The notes under the pieces: model-generated
Databases searched by the model: none
What the model was told of the DNA's origin: nothing
What the model saw: only the letters and a program-made list of their open reading frames with translations
DNA from: Kitasatospora cineracea
Lineage (GTDB): Bacteria > Actinomycetota > Actinomycetes > Streptomycetales > Streptomycetaceae
Direction: 5' to 3'
DNA length: 64,000 nucleotides
Assembly: GCF_003751605.1 (NCBI RefSeq)
Contig: NZ_RJVJ01000003.1
Location: forward strand, 124,001-188,000
Shown here: piece after piece, positions 16,278 through 24,033 of the stretch
Numbering within the stretch: the first letter of the stretch is position 1
How the letters are laid out: every line of letters starts with the position of its first letter
Made by a program: the position numbers and the translations under genes

Positions 16278-16883
16278 CTACGGTTCGGCCGTGCCGGTGG
16301 AGTTCCCGGAGGGAGCGGTGGCGGCCCAGGCGGCCTCGATCATCTGGAAGATCTCGTCGACCGCGGCCTGCGGATCGGCCGCCTCACGGGCCAGCGAATA
16401 GGCGTCGATCACGAACCTCGCGATCGCCCGGCAGGCCGTCGGGGTCCCTGACAGGTCGGGGTCGGCGGCGATGGCCGTTGCCAGCGACTCCGCGTGGCGC
16501 AGCCGCATCGACTCTTCGTACTCCCGCAGGGCGGGTGATGCGGCGATCATGTGCCAGATCGGGGCGGCGCCGTCCGCCGTGCAGTGTCGCACCAAGGCTT
16601 GGATCTCGCGGCGGAGCGCGGGGACGAGCGGCTCGTGCGGCGCCCGGTCGGTGACCGCCCGCGTGAGGCGCTGCTCGAAGTCCTCGTCCTGTTCGAAGAC
16701 CAGGGCCTCTTTCGAGGCGAAGTGGGAGAAGAGCGTGGTGACGGCCACGTCGGCCTCGGCGGCCACGTCACGGATGCCCACCGCGTCGTACCCGTGCTCC
16801 AGGAAGAGCCGCAGGGCGGTGTCGGCGATCTTCTGGCGGGTCGCGGCCTTCTTGCGCTCGCGGCGCCCGGTCGGCACGGTCAT
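16278..16883 (-). CDS. TetR-family regulator
   Basis: 201 residues: HTH (TRQKIADTALRLFLEHGYDA, DVAAEADVAVTTLFSHFASK) and a C-terminal helical ligand domain of the AcrR type. Divergent from a quinone-oxidoreductase-like gene with 69 bp between them, in which a palindrome overlaps the likely -10 of the oxidoreductase. It probably represses both. Ligand unknown, perhaps an electrophile or quinone that the enzyme reduces. Confidence 0.9.
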   Translation of the reverse strand: MTVPTGRRERKKAATRQKIADTALRLFLEHGYDAVGIRDVAAEADVAVTTLFSHFASKEALVFEQDEDFEQRLTRAVTDRAPHEPLVPALRREIQALVRHCTADGAAPIWHMIAASPALREYEESMRLRHAESLATAIAADPDLSGTPTACRAIARFVIDAYSLAREAADPQAAVDEIFQMIEAAWAATAPSGNSTGTAEP

Positions 16884-16922
16884 GCCCTCACGCTATCAGG
16901 TGCAAATCCATAACAGGTTCAA

Positions 16923-16941
16923 AACCCTAACGGTTAGTGTT
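16923..16941. promoter_or_regulatory. TetR operator between regulator and oxidoreductase
   Basis: CTAAC-G-GTTAG (16927-16937) is a perfect palindrome, extended by AAC and GTT to 19 bp with one mismatch per arm. A TATGTT word just after it (16940-16945) may be the -10 of the oxidoreductase gene. Confidence 0.7.
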
Positions 16942-16952
16942 ATGTTCGGCGC

Positions 16953-17846
16953 ATGAAGAAGGTGAGCTTCGCCGAGTTCGGCGGCCCGGACGTTCTGCAA
17001 CTCATAGATGCCGAGGATCCGCACGCGGGCCCCGGCCGGATACGCATCGCCGTACGGGCGGCGGGCGTGAACCCCGTCGACTGGCGGCTCCGTGAGGGCC
17101 AGGTCCTGGGGGCCCACCCGATCGAGCTGCCGGCCGGAGTCGGGCTGGACGCCGCCGGGGTGGTGGACGAGGTCGGTGAAGGCGTCGAGGGGGTCGAGGT
17201 CGGTGACCGCGTGTTCGGCGAAGGCGCGAGCACGTATGCCGAGTTCGCCGTGCTGTCGGCCTGGGCCCGTATGCCCGAGGGCCTGACGTTCGAAGAGGCG
17301 GCCGGCTACCCCTCCGTGGTGGAGACCGCGCTGCGCATCATTCGCGAGGTCGGTGTGCGGCCCGGGCAGACGCTGCTGGTCAGCGGCGCGTCCGGGGGAG
17401 TCGGATCGGCGGTGCTGCAGATCGCCCGCGACCGCGGCATCGCGACGATCGGCACCGCCGGGGCGGCGAACCAGGACTATCTGCGCAGCCTGGGCGCCCT
17501 CGCCACGACATACGGCGAGGGCTGGGTCGAGCGGGTGCGGCAGCTCGGTCAGGTCGACACGGCCCTCGACCTGACCGGCTCGGGCGTGATCCGCGAGCTC
17601 GTCGAACTGACCGGGGACCCGCAGAAGGTGGTCTCCATCGCCGATCTCGGTGCGCCGGAGCTCGGTGTCCGATTCTCCGGCGTCGCCGGGAGCGTGCCGG
17701 ACGCGCTCGCCGAAGCCGTCGACCTCATCTCGCGGGGAAAGCTCCACATCCCGATCGAGAAGTCGTACACGCTTGCCGAGGCCGCGGCGGCGCACATCGA
17801 CAGCCAGGCCGGTCACACCCGCGGACGGCGGGTCCTGGTCGTCTGA
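16953..17846 (+). CDS. NADPH:quinone oxidoreductase-like MDR enzyme
   Basis: 297 residues, zinc-independent medium-chain reductase: AAGVNPVDWRLREGQ, PAGVGLDAAGVVDEVGEGV, then the NADPH-binding VSGASGGVGSAVLQIARDRG, ending in HTRGRRVLVV. No zinc-binding Cys/His set, as in quinone oxidoreductases. Start ATG 16953 follows a 12-nt leader after the presumed -10, so translation may be nearly leaderless. Regulated by the divergent TetR. Confidence 0.88.
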   Translation: MKKVSFAEFGGPDVLQLIDAEDPHAGPGRIRIAVRAAGVNPVDWRLREGQVLGAHPIELPAGVGLDAAGVVDEVGEGVEGVEVGDRVFGEGASTYAEFAVLSAWARMPEGLTFEEAAGYPSVVETALRIIREVGVRPGQTLLVSGASGGVGSAVLQIARDRGIATIGTAGAANQDYLRSLGALATTYGEGWVERVRQLGQVDTALDLTGSGVIRELVELTGDPQKVVSIADLGAPELGVRFSGVAGSVPDALAEAVDLISRGKLHIPIEKSYTLAEAAAAHIDSQAGHTRGRRVLVV

Positions 17847-17857
17847 GAACCGGCTGC

Positions 17858-17901
17858 GCGTCGTCCTCGAACGGAAATCGAGCGGAAATCGAGGACGACG
17901 C
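17858..17901 (+). terminator. Hairpin terminator of the oxidoreductase gene
   Basis: Perfect 12-bp arms GCGTCGTCCTCG (17858-17869) and CGAGGACGACGC (17890-17901), 12 bp after the stop; the loop contains two GCGGAAATCGA-like words. Confidence 0.85.
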
Positions 17902-18133
17902 CGGCCAGGGTCCCGCCACCCGACCGGAAGGCCGCGGGCCCAGAGCCGTCCCGGCCACATCACCGCCTTGACGATGTGCCACTGCGAGCCGGTCGACACC
18001 GGCCGCGGATGTCCGACGACATCCGCCGCCGCGCAGGTACCCCGTGACCCGGGTGCGCCGCGACGACCACGACCGGCCGGCCCCCACGCCAACACGCATC
18101 GAGCGTCAGCGGAAGGTCTGCTCGAAGGAAGGC

Positions 18134-18560
18134 CTACTCGAAGGCCGCCGCCGCCTCCCGCAGTGCTCGCACCACCGTCTCCGGGTCGTACGGCGCGGCC
18201 GGGCCCGGCAGGTAGGTGACCGAGCGCAGTGCGCCGGTGTAGCGGAACGAGCGGTGGCGCTCCCACAGCGGCCAGGACACCGGCGACTTGCGGTCGACGC
18301 CGACGCTGATGCCCTGGAACGGCGCCATCCCGATCAGCTGGTGCACCGGGCCGAGCGCGCCCGTCACCACCCCGTCCACCCGCACCTCGAACGTCCACTT
18401 CAGGTCGGCCACCGCCGTCGCCTCCAACGCCACCAGGTGCGCCCCGGCGGGGAGTTCACCCGCGTCGGCCTCGAACAGCTCGCCGTACTGGTTGTAGGCC
18501 AGCCGCAGCCGCCAGCAGCCGCGGCACCCGCTCCAGATGTGCAACCCGGTGACGGCCCCA
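18134..18560 (-). pseudogene. Remnant of an arylsulfatase, C-terminal end only
   Basis: About 140 residues ending at TAG 18134: LRLAYNQYGELFEADAGELP, FEVRVDGVVTGALG, then PFQGISVGVDRKSPVSWPLW and RHRSFRYTGALRSVTYLPGP. This matches the beta-rich C-terminal domain of bacterial arylsulfatases. The sulfatase catalytic domain with its CxPxR formylglycine site is missing; sequence upstream of about 18540 in this frame is Arg/Pro-rich noise. The 3' gene end is intact, so a deletion removed the 5' part. Family assignment is from memory of this C-terminal pattern. Confidence 0.55.
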
Positions 18561-18771
18561 CGACGAACCCTCGTCCGCCCTTGTCGCTGCCCCCCGCCCC
18601 CAGCAAAACTTCCCGAGCGGAAACAACCCCGCCACCCCCTGCCCCTGCTCGCCGGAAGTCCGTCGGAAGCCTGCCGGAAGTCCGCCGGGAACCCGGGCAG
18701 AGGTGCGAGGCCGGCCAGGAGTTCGACACGGGCCGGTTCTGCGCGGCGGGGGCGGCGGCGGGGTCCTGCTG

Positions 18772-18966
18772 CTACTGGCCGAGCAGGTGGGCGAAGTCGT
18801 TGCCGAGGCCGCCGAGCATCGGGAGGGCGCCGAGGTCGGTGATCGCGCCGACCGGGATGCTGTAGCCCTGGTTGGGGACGGGGGCGGGGGCGTCGTCGGC
18901 GAGGGCCGGGGCGGCGGGGGTGAGGAGGGCGGCGGCGAGGGCGAGGGCGGAGAGTGCGGTGCGCAT
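18772..18966 (-). CDS. Small secreted peptide
   Basis: 64 residues with a textbook Sec signal peptide (MRTALSALALAAALLTPAAP, cleavage near ALA-D, residue 23). The ~40-residue mature part is Gly/Leu-rich, with GAITDLGALPMLGGLGNDF, and no cysteines, so it is not a chaplin or rodlin. A GAGG box lies 9 nt before the ATG. Function unknown; similar short secreted proteins are common in streptomycetes. It follows a decayed region on the same strand. Confidence 0.65.
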   Translation of the reverse strand: MRTALSALALAAALLTPAAPALADDAPAPVPNQGYSIPVGAITDLGALPMLGGLGNDFAHLLGQ

Positions 18967-19199
18967 GGGCGGGATCCTCGGGCGTGCGGGGGCGGGGGAC
19001 GGCTTGACGGCCGTTCAACGCCCGGGCGGCCCGGCCGGTGACGGGAGGGCGCCCGTTCGGAGCATCCCGCGCACGACGGACGCCCCGCCCGCCGCCGGGC
19101 GGCGGTGAGCGGGGCGGAGGGCGGCGGACGGGCAGGAGCGCAGGACCGTCACGGCCGCCAGGGCCCCGAGGGGTCCGCGCTGCCGGGCGTTCGCCCGCG

Positions 19200-19778
19200 T
19201 CACCCGGCCGGGCGGTAGGTGGTGACGGTGCCGCCGTGGCTGAAGGTCAGGGTCTCCACCGGGGCGAACGGGCGCGGGCGCAGCGGGCCGGCGAACGCGG
19301 GGATCCCGCCGCCCGCCACCACCGGGTACCGCTTGAACACCAACTCGTCGATCTCCGGCAGCAGTTCGGCGGCCAGCCGGCCGCCGCCGCACAGCCAGAG
19401 GTCGCCGCTGCCCGGCCGCTGCTTCAACTCCCGCACCAGGCCCAGCGGATCGGCGCGCACCAGGTGCACCGCCGGGTCGTCCACGCCGGGCAGCGTGCTG
19501 GAGACCACGTACTGCTCCAGGTGCGGGTACGGGCTGGGGATGCCCGCGTCCAGGCCGGGGCGGTAGGCGCCCAGGCCCATCAGCACCGTGTCGAAGTGCT
19601 TGTTGGGGGTGTCCGTCAGGCCGAGCTGCGGGCGGCCCTGCACCGGAATGGTCTCCGGGTACTCGTCCAGCTGGTGCTGCGCCATGTCCGGCGCACCGGG
19701 GTAGAAGTCGAACTCGCCGGACGGGCCGGCGATGAAGCCGTCCACGGAGACGGCGACGTAGTACACGAGCTTTCGCAT
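19200..19778 (-). CDS. Dihydrofolate reductase-like (RibD C-terminal) protein
   Basis: 192 residues: RKLVYYVAVSVDGFIAGPSG at the N-terminus and DLWLCGGGRLAAELLPEIDE near residue 130 are hallmarks of the DHFR/RibD_C superfamily, NADPH-dependent reductases of unknown substrate in bacteria. ATG 19778 has AGAGG 7 nt upstream. Divergent from a TetR gene with a perfect operator between them (19808-19829), so it is the likely target of that regulator. Confidence 0.85.
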   Translation of the reverse strand: MRKLVYYVAVSVDGFIAGPSGEFDFYPGAPDMAQHQLDEYPETIPVQGRPQLGLTDTPNKHFDTVLMGLGAYRPGLDAGIPSPYPHLEQYVVSSTLPGVDDPAVHLVRADPLGLVRELKQRPGSGDLWLCGGGRLAAELLPEIDELVFKRYPVVAGGGIPAFAGPLRPRPFAPVETLTFSHGGTVTTYRPAG

Positions 19779-19807
19779 CCAGGAACCTCTCGACAGGGAA
19801 GGCCGAT

Positions 19808-19829
19808 GAGTACTCGTTCCGTAGTACTC
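19808..19829. promoter_or_regulatory. TetR operator (GAGTACT-N8-AGTACTC)
   Basis: Perfect 7-bp arms with an 8-nt centre, midway between the divergent DHFR-like and TetR genes; related half-words GTAGTAC and GTAGCAC follow toward the TetR start. Confidence 0.75.
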
Positions 19830-19878
19830 TGGCCGGAGTGGTAAGAACGTAGCACTATGACTGGAGTGGTTACAAGCG

Positions 19879-20475
19879 ATGGCCCGCAGCAACCCCGAGC
19901 GCCGAGCCGCCCTGCTCGACGCCGCCCTCGAAGTCCTGGCCGAGGAAGGCGCCCGCGGCCTCACCTTCCGCGCCGTCGACCAGCGCGCCGCCGTCCCCGC
20001 CGGCACCGCCTCCAACTACTTCGCCAACCGGGATGCCCTGCTCGCCCAGTGCGCCGACCGCGTCTACGAACGCCTCGAACCCGACGCCGACACCCTCGCC
20101 CAGGGCCTCGAAGGCCCCCGCGACGCGGCCCGGGTCACCGCCCTCATGCACCAGGTCGTCGACCGCGTCGCCGCCTTCCCCACCGGCTTCCTCGCCCTGC
20201 TCGAACTGCGCCTCGCCGCGCTGCGCCGCCCCGAACTGCGCGAGGTCCTCACCCGCCGGATCGGCGAGGACGTCCGCTTCAACACCGACTACCACCTCGC
20301 CGCCGGCCTCCCCGGCGACGCCACCACCGTCCAGCTGCTCATCCTCGCCCTGAACTGGCTGATCCTCGAACGGCTCACCCTCCCCGACCTGTTCACCCCC
20401 GAACACCGCACCGCCCTGGTGGACGCACTGGTGGCCCGCCTGCTCGCGGGCGAGAACACCACCCCCGCGAACTGA
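19879..20475 (+). CDS. TetR-family regulator
   Basis: 198 residues: HTH RRAALLDAALEVLAEEGARG and DQRAAVPAGTASNYFANRDA, then an all-helical C-terminal domain (VTALMHQVVDRVAAFPTGFL). Divergent from the DHFR-like reductase gene and separated by a perfect palindrome, so likely autorepressor and repressor of that gene. Converges with the toxin block, 55 bp away. Confidence 0.9.
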   Translation: MARSNPERRAALLDAALEVLAEEGARGLTFRAVDQRAAVPAGTASNYFANRDALLAQCADRVYERLEPDADTLAQGLEGPRDAARVTALMHQVVDRVAAFPTGFLALLELRLAALRRPELREVLTRRIGEDVRFNTDYHLAAGLPGDATTVQLLILALNWLILERLTLPDLFTPEHRTALVDALVARLLAGENTTPAN

Positions 20476-20530
20476 CGGGCCACCGGAAGGAGCGGAGCGG
20501 AGCGGAGGCGGGCCGCCCCGGACCGGGTCC

Positions 20531-21814
20531 TCAGAGCATGCCGTCCCAGAGCTGCTCGACGACGACCGCCCACCAGTTCTCCGGATCGTCGAAGACCGTG
20601 CCGTCGAGGGCGGCCAGCTCGCGCTGGAAGGCGTCGACGACACCGGCCGCCGCGTACGGGTCGAGGCCGCGCAGGGCGGGGCGGCGCTCGGCCAGCAGGG
20701 CCAGGCAGCGGAGGTAGGAGTTGAGGTCGGAGTTGAGGTAGCGGCCGGTGCCGTTGTCCGGGTCGACGGCCCAGACCCGGCCGGCGCCCTCGGCGGTGCA
20801 CTGGACGGCCACCAGCGCGTGGCCGTCGGTGCCCAGCAGCACGTACTCGGCCAGCACGGCCCGGGCCCGGTCCGGGACCCGGGCGCCGCGGCCGACCGCC
20901 GCCAGGTAACCGGCCACGTCCGGCAGCCCGGGCACCGGCGCGAAGAAGCCCTCGACCCGCACCGGCAGCCCCGCCCACACCAGCGTCTGCCGGGCCGCCT
21001 CGGGCAGCGGCGAGGCCGCCGCGTCGTCCGCGTCCGCCCGCTGCACGCCCTCCGCGCCGAACAGCCCGGCCAGCCGGCGCCCCAGGGCGGCGTCGCGCTC
21101 GGCGCCCGCGGCGGGCACCGCACGCGGGAACGGCACCCGGTTGGGCCGCGGCGGCACCGGCCGCCCGGCCGCCCGGAAGGACTCCTCGGTGGCGTCGGTG
21201 AGGGCCCGGACGGCCGCGGCCCGGCGGTCGTAGCGCGGACCGTAGTCGTGGCCGTAGGAGAACGAGGCGACCGGCAGCTCGGCGAGCAGCACCGCCGCGC
21301 AGTAGCCGCCGGGCAGCTCGCACGGACGCAGGTCGGTGTAGACCGACAGCACGTCCTCCGGGCGCACCCCCCGCTCCTGGAGCGTCCGCCAGGCCCGCAC
21401 CTCCGGGTGGCCGGTCCCGGGAGTGGAGAGCAGGAACAGGCTCTGCTCCTCGCCCTGCGCGTCCCGGTACCCCAGCACGGCGGAGGCGCCCGGGCCGACC
21501 AGCGGCGGACGGGAGGGGTCGTACGAGCCCGCACCCAGCTTGTCCCGGTAGAGCTGCACCACCTCGTCGACCGGCACCGAGGGCCAGTGCGTCAGTTCAC
21601 CGCTCTCCCGGTCGACCACCGCGCAGGCGGTGCCGATCTCGGCGGGCGCCCGGCGCTCCCCGGTCGCCGGGTCCGGCCCGGCGGCCGGCAGCACCGGCCA
21701 CAGCACCCAGCCCAGCTCGAACTCGTGCACGCCGATCCGGTGCCACTGCTCCTCGGGCTTGGCACCGTTGATCCACTGGTGGGCCGTCTCGATCGCCTGC
21801 TCGCGGGTCGTCAC
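20531..21814 (-). CDS. YrhB/Imm35-like, deaminase-motif and SUKH-4-like protein
   Basis: 427 residues, no signal peptide. Residues ~1-92 (TTREQAIETAHQWINGA, IGTACAVVDRESGELTHWPS) resemble the YrhB/Imm35 immunity family. Residues ~105-215 carry a cytidine-deaminase-type zinc signature: H136-P-E138 in TGHPEVRAW and P164-C165 with C172 in LRPCELPGGYC. The C-terminal half (LPEAARQTLVWAGLPV, VLLGTDGHALVAVQ, FDDPENWWAVVVEQLWDGML) resembles SUKH-4. It is the last gene of the toxin block. It may be the immunity protein, a deaminase-fold decoy, or a second effector. GTG 21814 has AAGGAGA 8 nt upstream. Domain calls are by eye. Confidence 0.7.
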   Translation of the reverse strand: MTTREQAIETAHQWINGAKPEEQWHRIGVHEFELGWVLWPVLPAAGPDPATGERRAPAEIGTACAVVDRESGELTHWPSVPVDEVVQLYRDKLGAGSYDPSRPPLVGPGASAVLGYRDAQGEEQSLFLLSTPGTGHPEVRAWRTLQERGVRPEDVLSVYTDLRPCELPGGYCAAVLLAELPVASFSYGHDYGPRYDRRAAAVRALTDATEESFRAAGRPVPPRPNRVPFPRAVPAAGAERDAALGRRLAGLFGAEGVQRADADDAAASPLPEAARQTLVWAGLPVRVEGFFAPVPGLPDVAGYLAAVGRGARVPDRARAVLAEYVLLGTDGHALVAVQCTAEGAGRVWAVDPDNGTGRYLNSDLNSYLRCLALLAERRPALRGLDPYAAAGVVDAFQRELAALDGTVFDDPENWWAVVVEQLWDGML

Positions 21815-21872
21815 GCGGTCGTTCTCCTTCAGGGCGGGTCGGACAGGGTTCACAGTAGTGCAGCCGCCCGTC

Positions 21873-23936
21873 TCAACCGGCGGGCACAGCGGCCGGGGCC
21901 GCGGGCCCGGAGGCGTCCGGGGCGACGGACGCGGGGGCGTCGAGGACTGAGTCGGCCGGGGCGGTCGGGGCGGTCGGGGAAACGGACGCCGGGGCGGGCG
22001 GGGGAACGGACGCCGGGGCGGTCGGGGGAACGGACGCCAGGGCGGTCGGGCGCAGGGCGGCGACACCGCGGGCGTCGGCCAGCAGCAGCAGGCCGTCCGG
22101 GGTCAGGTCGGCACCGCCCAGCGGCTCGGCGGAGAGGAACAGCGCGACCTGTGCGCCCGCCCGGCCGTCCGCCTCCCGGGTCCACAGCCGCAGGTAGTCG
22201 CCGCCGGTGCTGAGCCCCAGCGGGGTCGCGGAGCGCTCCTCGTCGGTGGGACGGACGAGCAGCGCCGGATCGGTGCCGTCCGGCTCGCCGGTCAGCGCGT
22301 CGTAGGCCGCCAACTCCGGCTCCGCGCCCGGCCGGTAGGCCACCAGCACGGCCCCGCCCGCGGGCCGGGCGGCCGCCGTGACCGCCCGGACCCCGTCCAG
22401 CGGCCGGGCCCACAGCGTGCGCCACGGCAGTTGGAGGCCGAACTCCGGCGCGGGCAGGCCGTCCTGGCGGGCGGCGTGCTCCAGCAGGGCGGCGCGCAGC
22501 TCCGGACCCGGCTCCTGGCGGGTGAACAGCGGCGCCAGCCGCAGCCAGGTCCGGGCCGTCGGCGGCAGCTCGGCACCGGTGGCGACCAGGTGCTCCACCG
22601 CGGCCCGCAGCCGCACCTGCTCGGCGTGCAGCAGGAACCCCGGGTCCGCCAGCAGCCCCGGCAGCAGACCGCCCTCCAGCGCGTGGCCGGCCAACTGCTC
22701 CCGGACGTACGGCGCGGCCGCCGCCCACCGGCCCGGGCCGTCGCCGTCGCTGTCGCCGATGCCGATGCCGATGCCGCTGCTGCCGTCGCCGCTGTCGCTG
22801 CCGCTGCCGCTGCCGCCGTCGCCCAGGGTGGCGAGCAATGCGGTGGCCAGGCGGCGCTGCACCTCGTGGACGGTGCTGCCGAGGCGGGCGCGCAGCTCCG
22901 CGCCGAGCGCCGGGTGGACGATCCGGACGGCGGGCGGCCGACCCTCCGCCGTGACCAGGTCGAAGAACGGCAGCAGCAGGTGCTGCCCGCCCGCCAGCGC
23001 CGGACCGAGGTCCTTGCCCGCGACCGCCGAGGCGAGCGGCGCCCAGAGTTCGAGCGGCAGCGGCTCGCCCGGCCCGGCCAGCGCCAACGGGGCGAGCAGC
23101 CGGCGCAGGGTCAGCTCGGTGACACCGTGGAGCTCGGCCTGCAGGTCGAGCGCGTCCCCGACGGTACGGGGCAGCGGGACCGGCCCGTCCGGCGCGCTGC
23201 GGGCCGACCAGGCGGCCAGCCGGACCACCAGCGGACTGTCCGCCGTGCGGGCCAGCTGCGCCGCACCGTCCGGCTGTCGGAGGGAGAACTCGGCCTGCAG
23301 CCGCAACCCCTCCTCGTCCCGCCACGGCTCCCGGTCGAGGTCGATCACCAGCAGCTCCCCGGCGGGCAGCACCTCGGCCAGCCGGTCCGCGTCGGCCCGG
23401 TCCACCTCGGCCAGCAGCCGGACGCCGGCCGCCAGGGCGAGCGGCCGCAGCACCTCCTCCGCGACCCGGGCGGGCTCGCCCGACCGCGGCAGCACGCCCG
23501 CCCGGTCGGCGTCCGCGACCACCACCGTCACCGGCTCCCCGGCCGACCCGATCCCGGCCAGCCGCCCGTCCAACTCCTCGGCGCGGACCGCACCCGGCGA
23601 GAAGTGGTCGGCCACCAGCCAGCGCAACTGAACGGCCGACAGCCCGGTGGCGTCGAACACCGGCGGCGCGGGCAGCTCACCCGGCGGCACGGTGGCCGGA
23701 TCCAGCACGGACAGGTCGAACTCCTCCCGCCGGGACGGCTCGCAGAGCATCAGGAACCCCGTCAGCAACCGGGACCGCCCACTGCCCGGTCGCCCCGTCA
23801 CGAGCACCGTCCGGGGCGCCCCCGCACCCCCCGAACGCCAGGCCGCCAGCGCACGCAGCGCCACCGCCCGCCCGCCCAGATACGGATGGGGCTGGTAGGA
23901 CTGCTGCGGGACGGCGGCGTCACTGGAGTCGGTCAC
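21873..23936 (-). CDS. NTPase-like protein paralogous to its upstream neighbour
   Basis: 687 residues. A P-loop-like VTGRPGSGRSRLL (residues 46-58) has Arg where Walker A has Lys. A central helical region is followed by LPWRTLWARPLDGVRAVTAA and YDALTGEPDG, which parallel FRTVWSRWRPAG in the neighbouring 24034-26217 protein, so the two are paralogues. Here the SUKH-4 tail is missing and the chain ends in an Ala/Pro/Ser/Val repeat (PASVPPTAP type). A Gly/Ser/Asp and Gly/Ile linker near residue 390 comes from a triplet-like DNA repeat around 22740-22815. GTG 23936 has GGAGAG upstream. Role unknown; probably works with the toxin block. Confidence 0.65.
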   Translation of the reverse strand: MTDSSDAAVPQQSYQPHPYLGGRAVALRALAAWRSGGAGAPRTVLVTGRPGSGRSRLLTGFLMLCEPSRREEFDLSVLDPATVPPGELPAPPVFDATGLSAVQLRWLVADHFSPGAVRAEELDGRLAGIGSAGEPVTVVVADADRAGVLPRSGEPARVAEEVLRPLALAAGVRLLAEVDRADADRLAEVLPAGELLVIDLDREPWRDEEGLRLQAEFSLRQPDGAAQLARTADSPLVVRLAAWSARSAPDGPVPLPRTVGDALDLQAELHGVTELTLRRLLAPLALAGPGEPLPLELWAPLASAVAGKDLGPALAGGQHLLLPFFDLVTAEGRPPAVRIVHPALGAELRARLGSTVHEVQRRLATALLATLGDGGSGSGSDSGDGSSGIGIGIGDSDGDGPGRWAAAAPYVREQLAGHALEGGLLPGLLADPGFLLHAEQVRLRAAVEHLVATGAELPPTARTWLRLAPLFTRQEPGPELRAALLEHAARQDGLPAPEFGLQLPWRTLWARPLDGVRAVTAAARPAGGAVLVAYRPGAEPELAAYDALTGEPDGTDPALLVRPTDEERSATPLGLSTGGDYLRLWTREADGRAGAQVALFLSAEPLGGADLTPDGLLLLADARGVAALRPTALASVPPTAPASVPPPAPASVSPTAPTAPADSVLDAPASVAPDASGPAAPAAVPAG

Positions 23937-24033
23937 GTCGGGGGCTCTCCGGTACGAGGACGGTACGAGGACAGGGCAAGGGCAGGGCAAGGACGGGGCA
24001 GGGACAGTCAGGAACGGGGACGGGCGGGGCCGG

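Noticed and set aside
17902..18133. Minus-strand peptide resembling a transposase remnant
   Set aside because: No DDE or other transposase motif and no terminal repeats could be found.
20476..20530. GGAGC repeats as a terminator between convergent genes
   Set aside because: No stable inverted repeat could be formed by eye.
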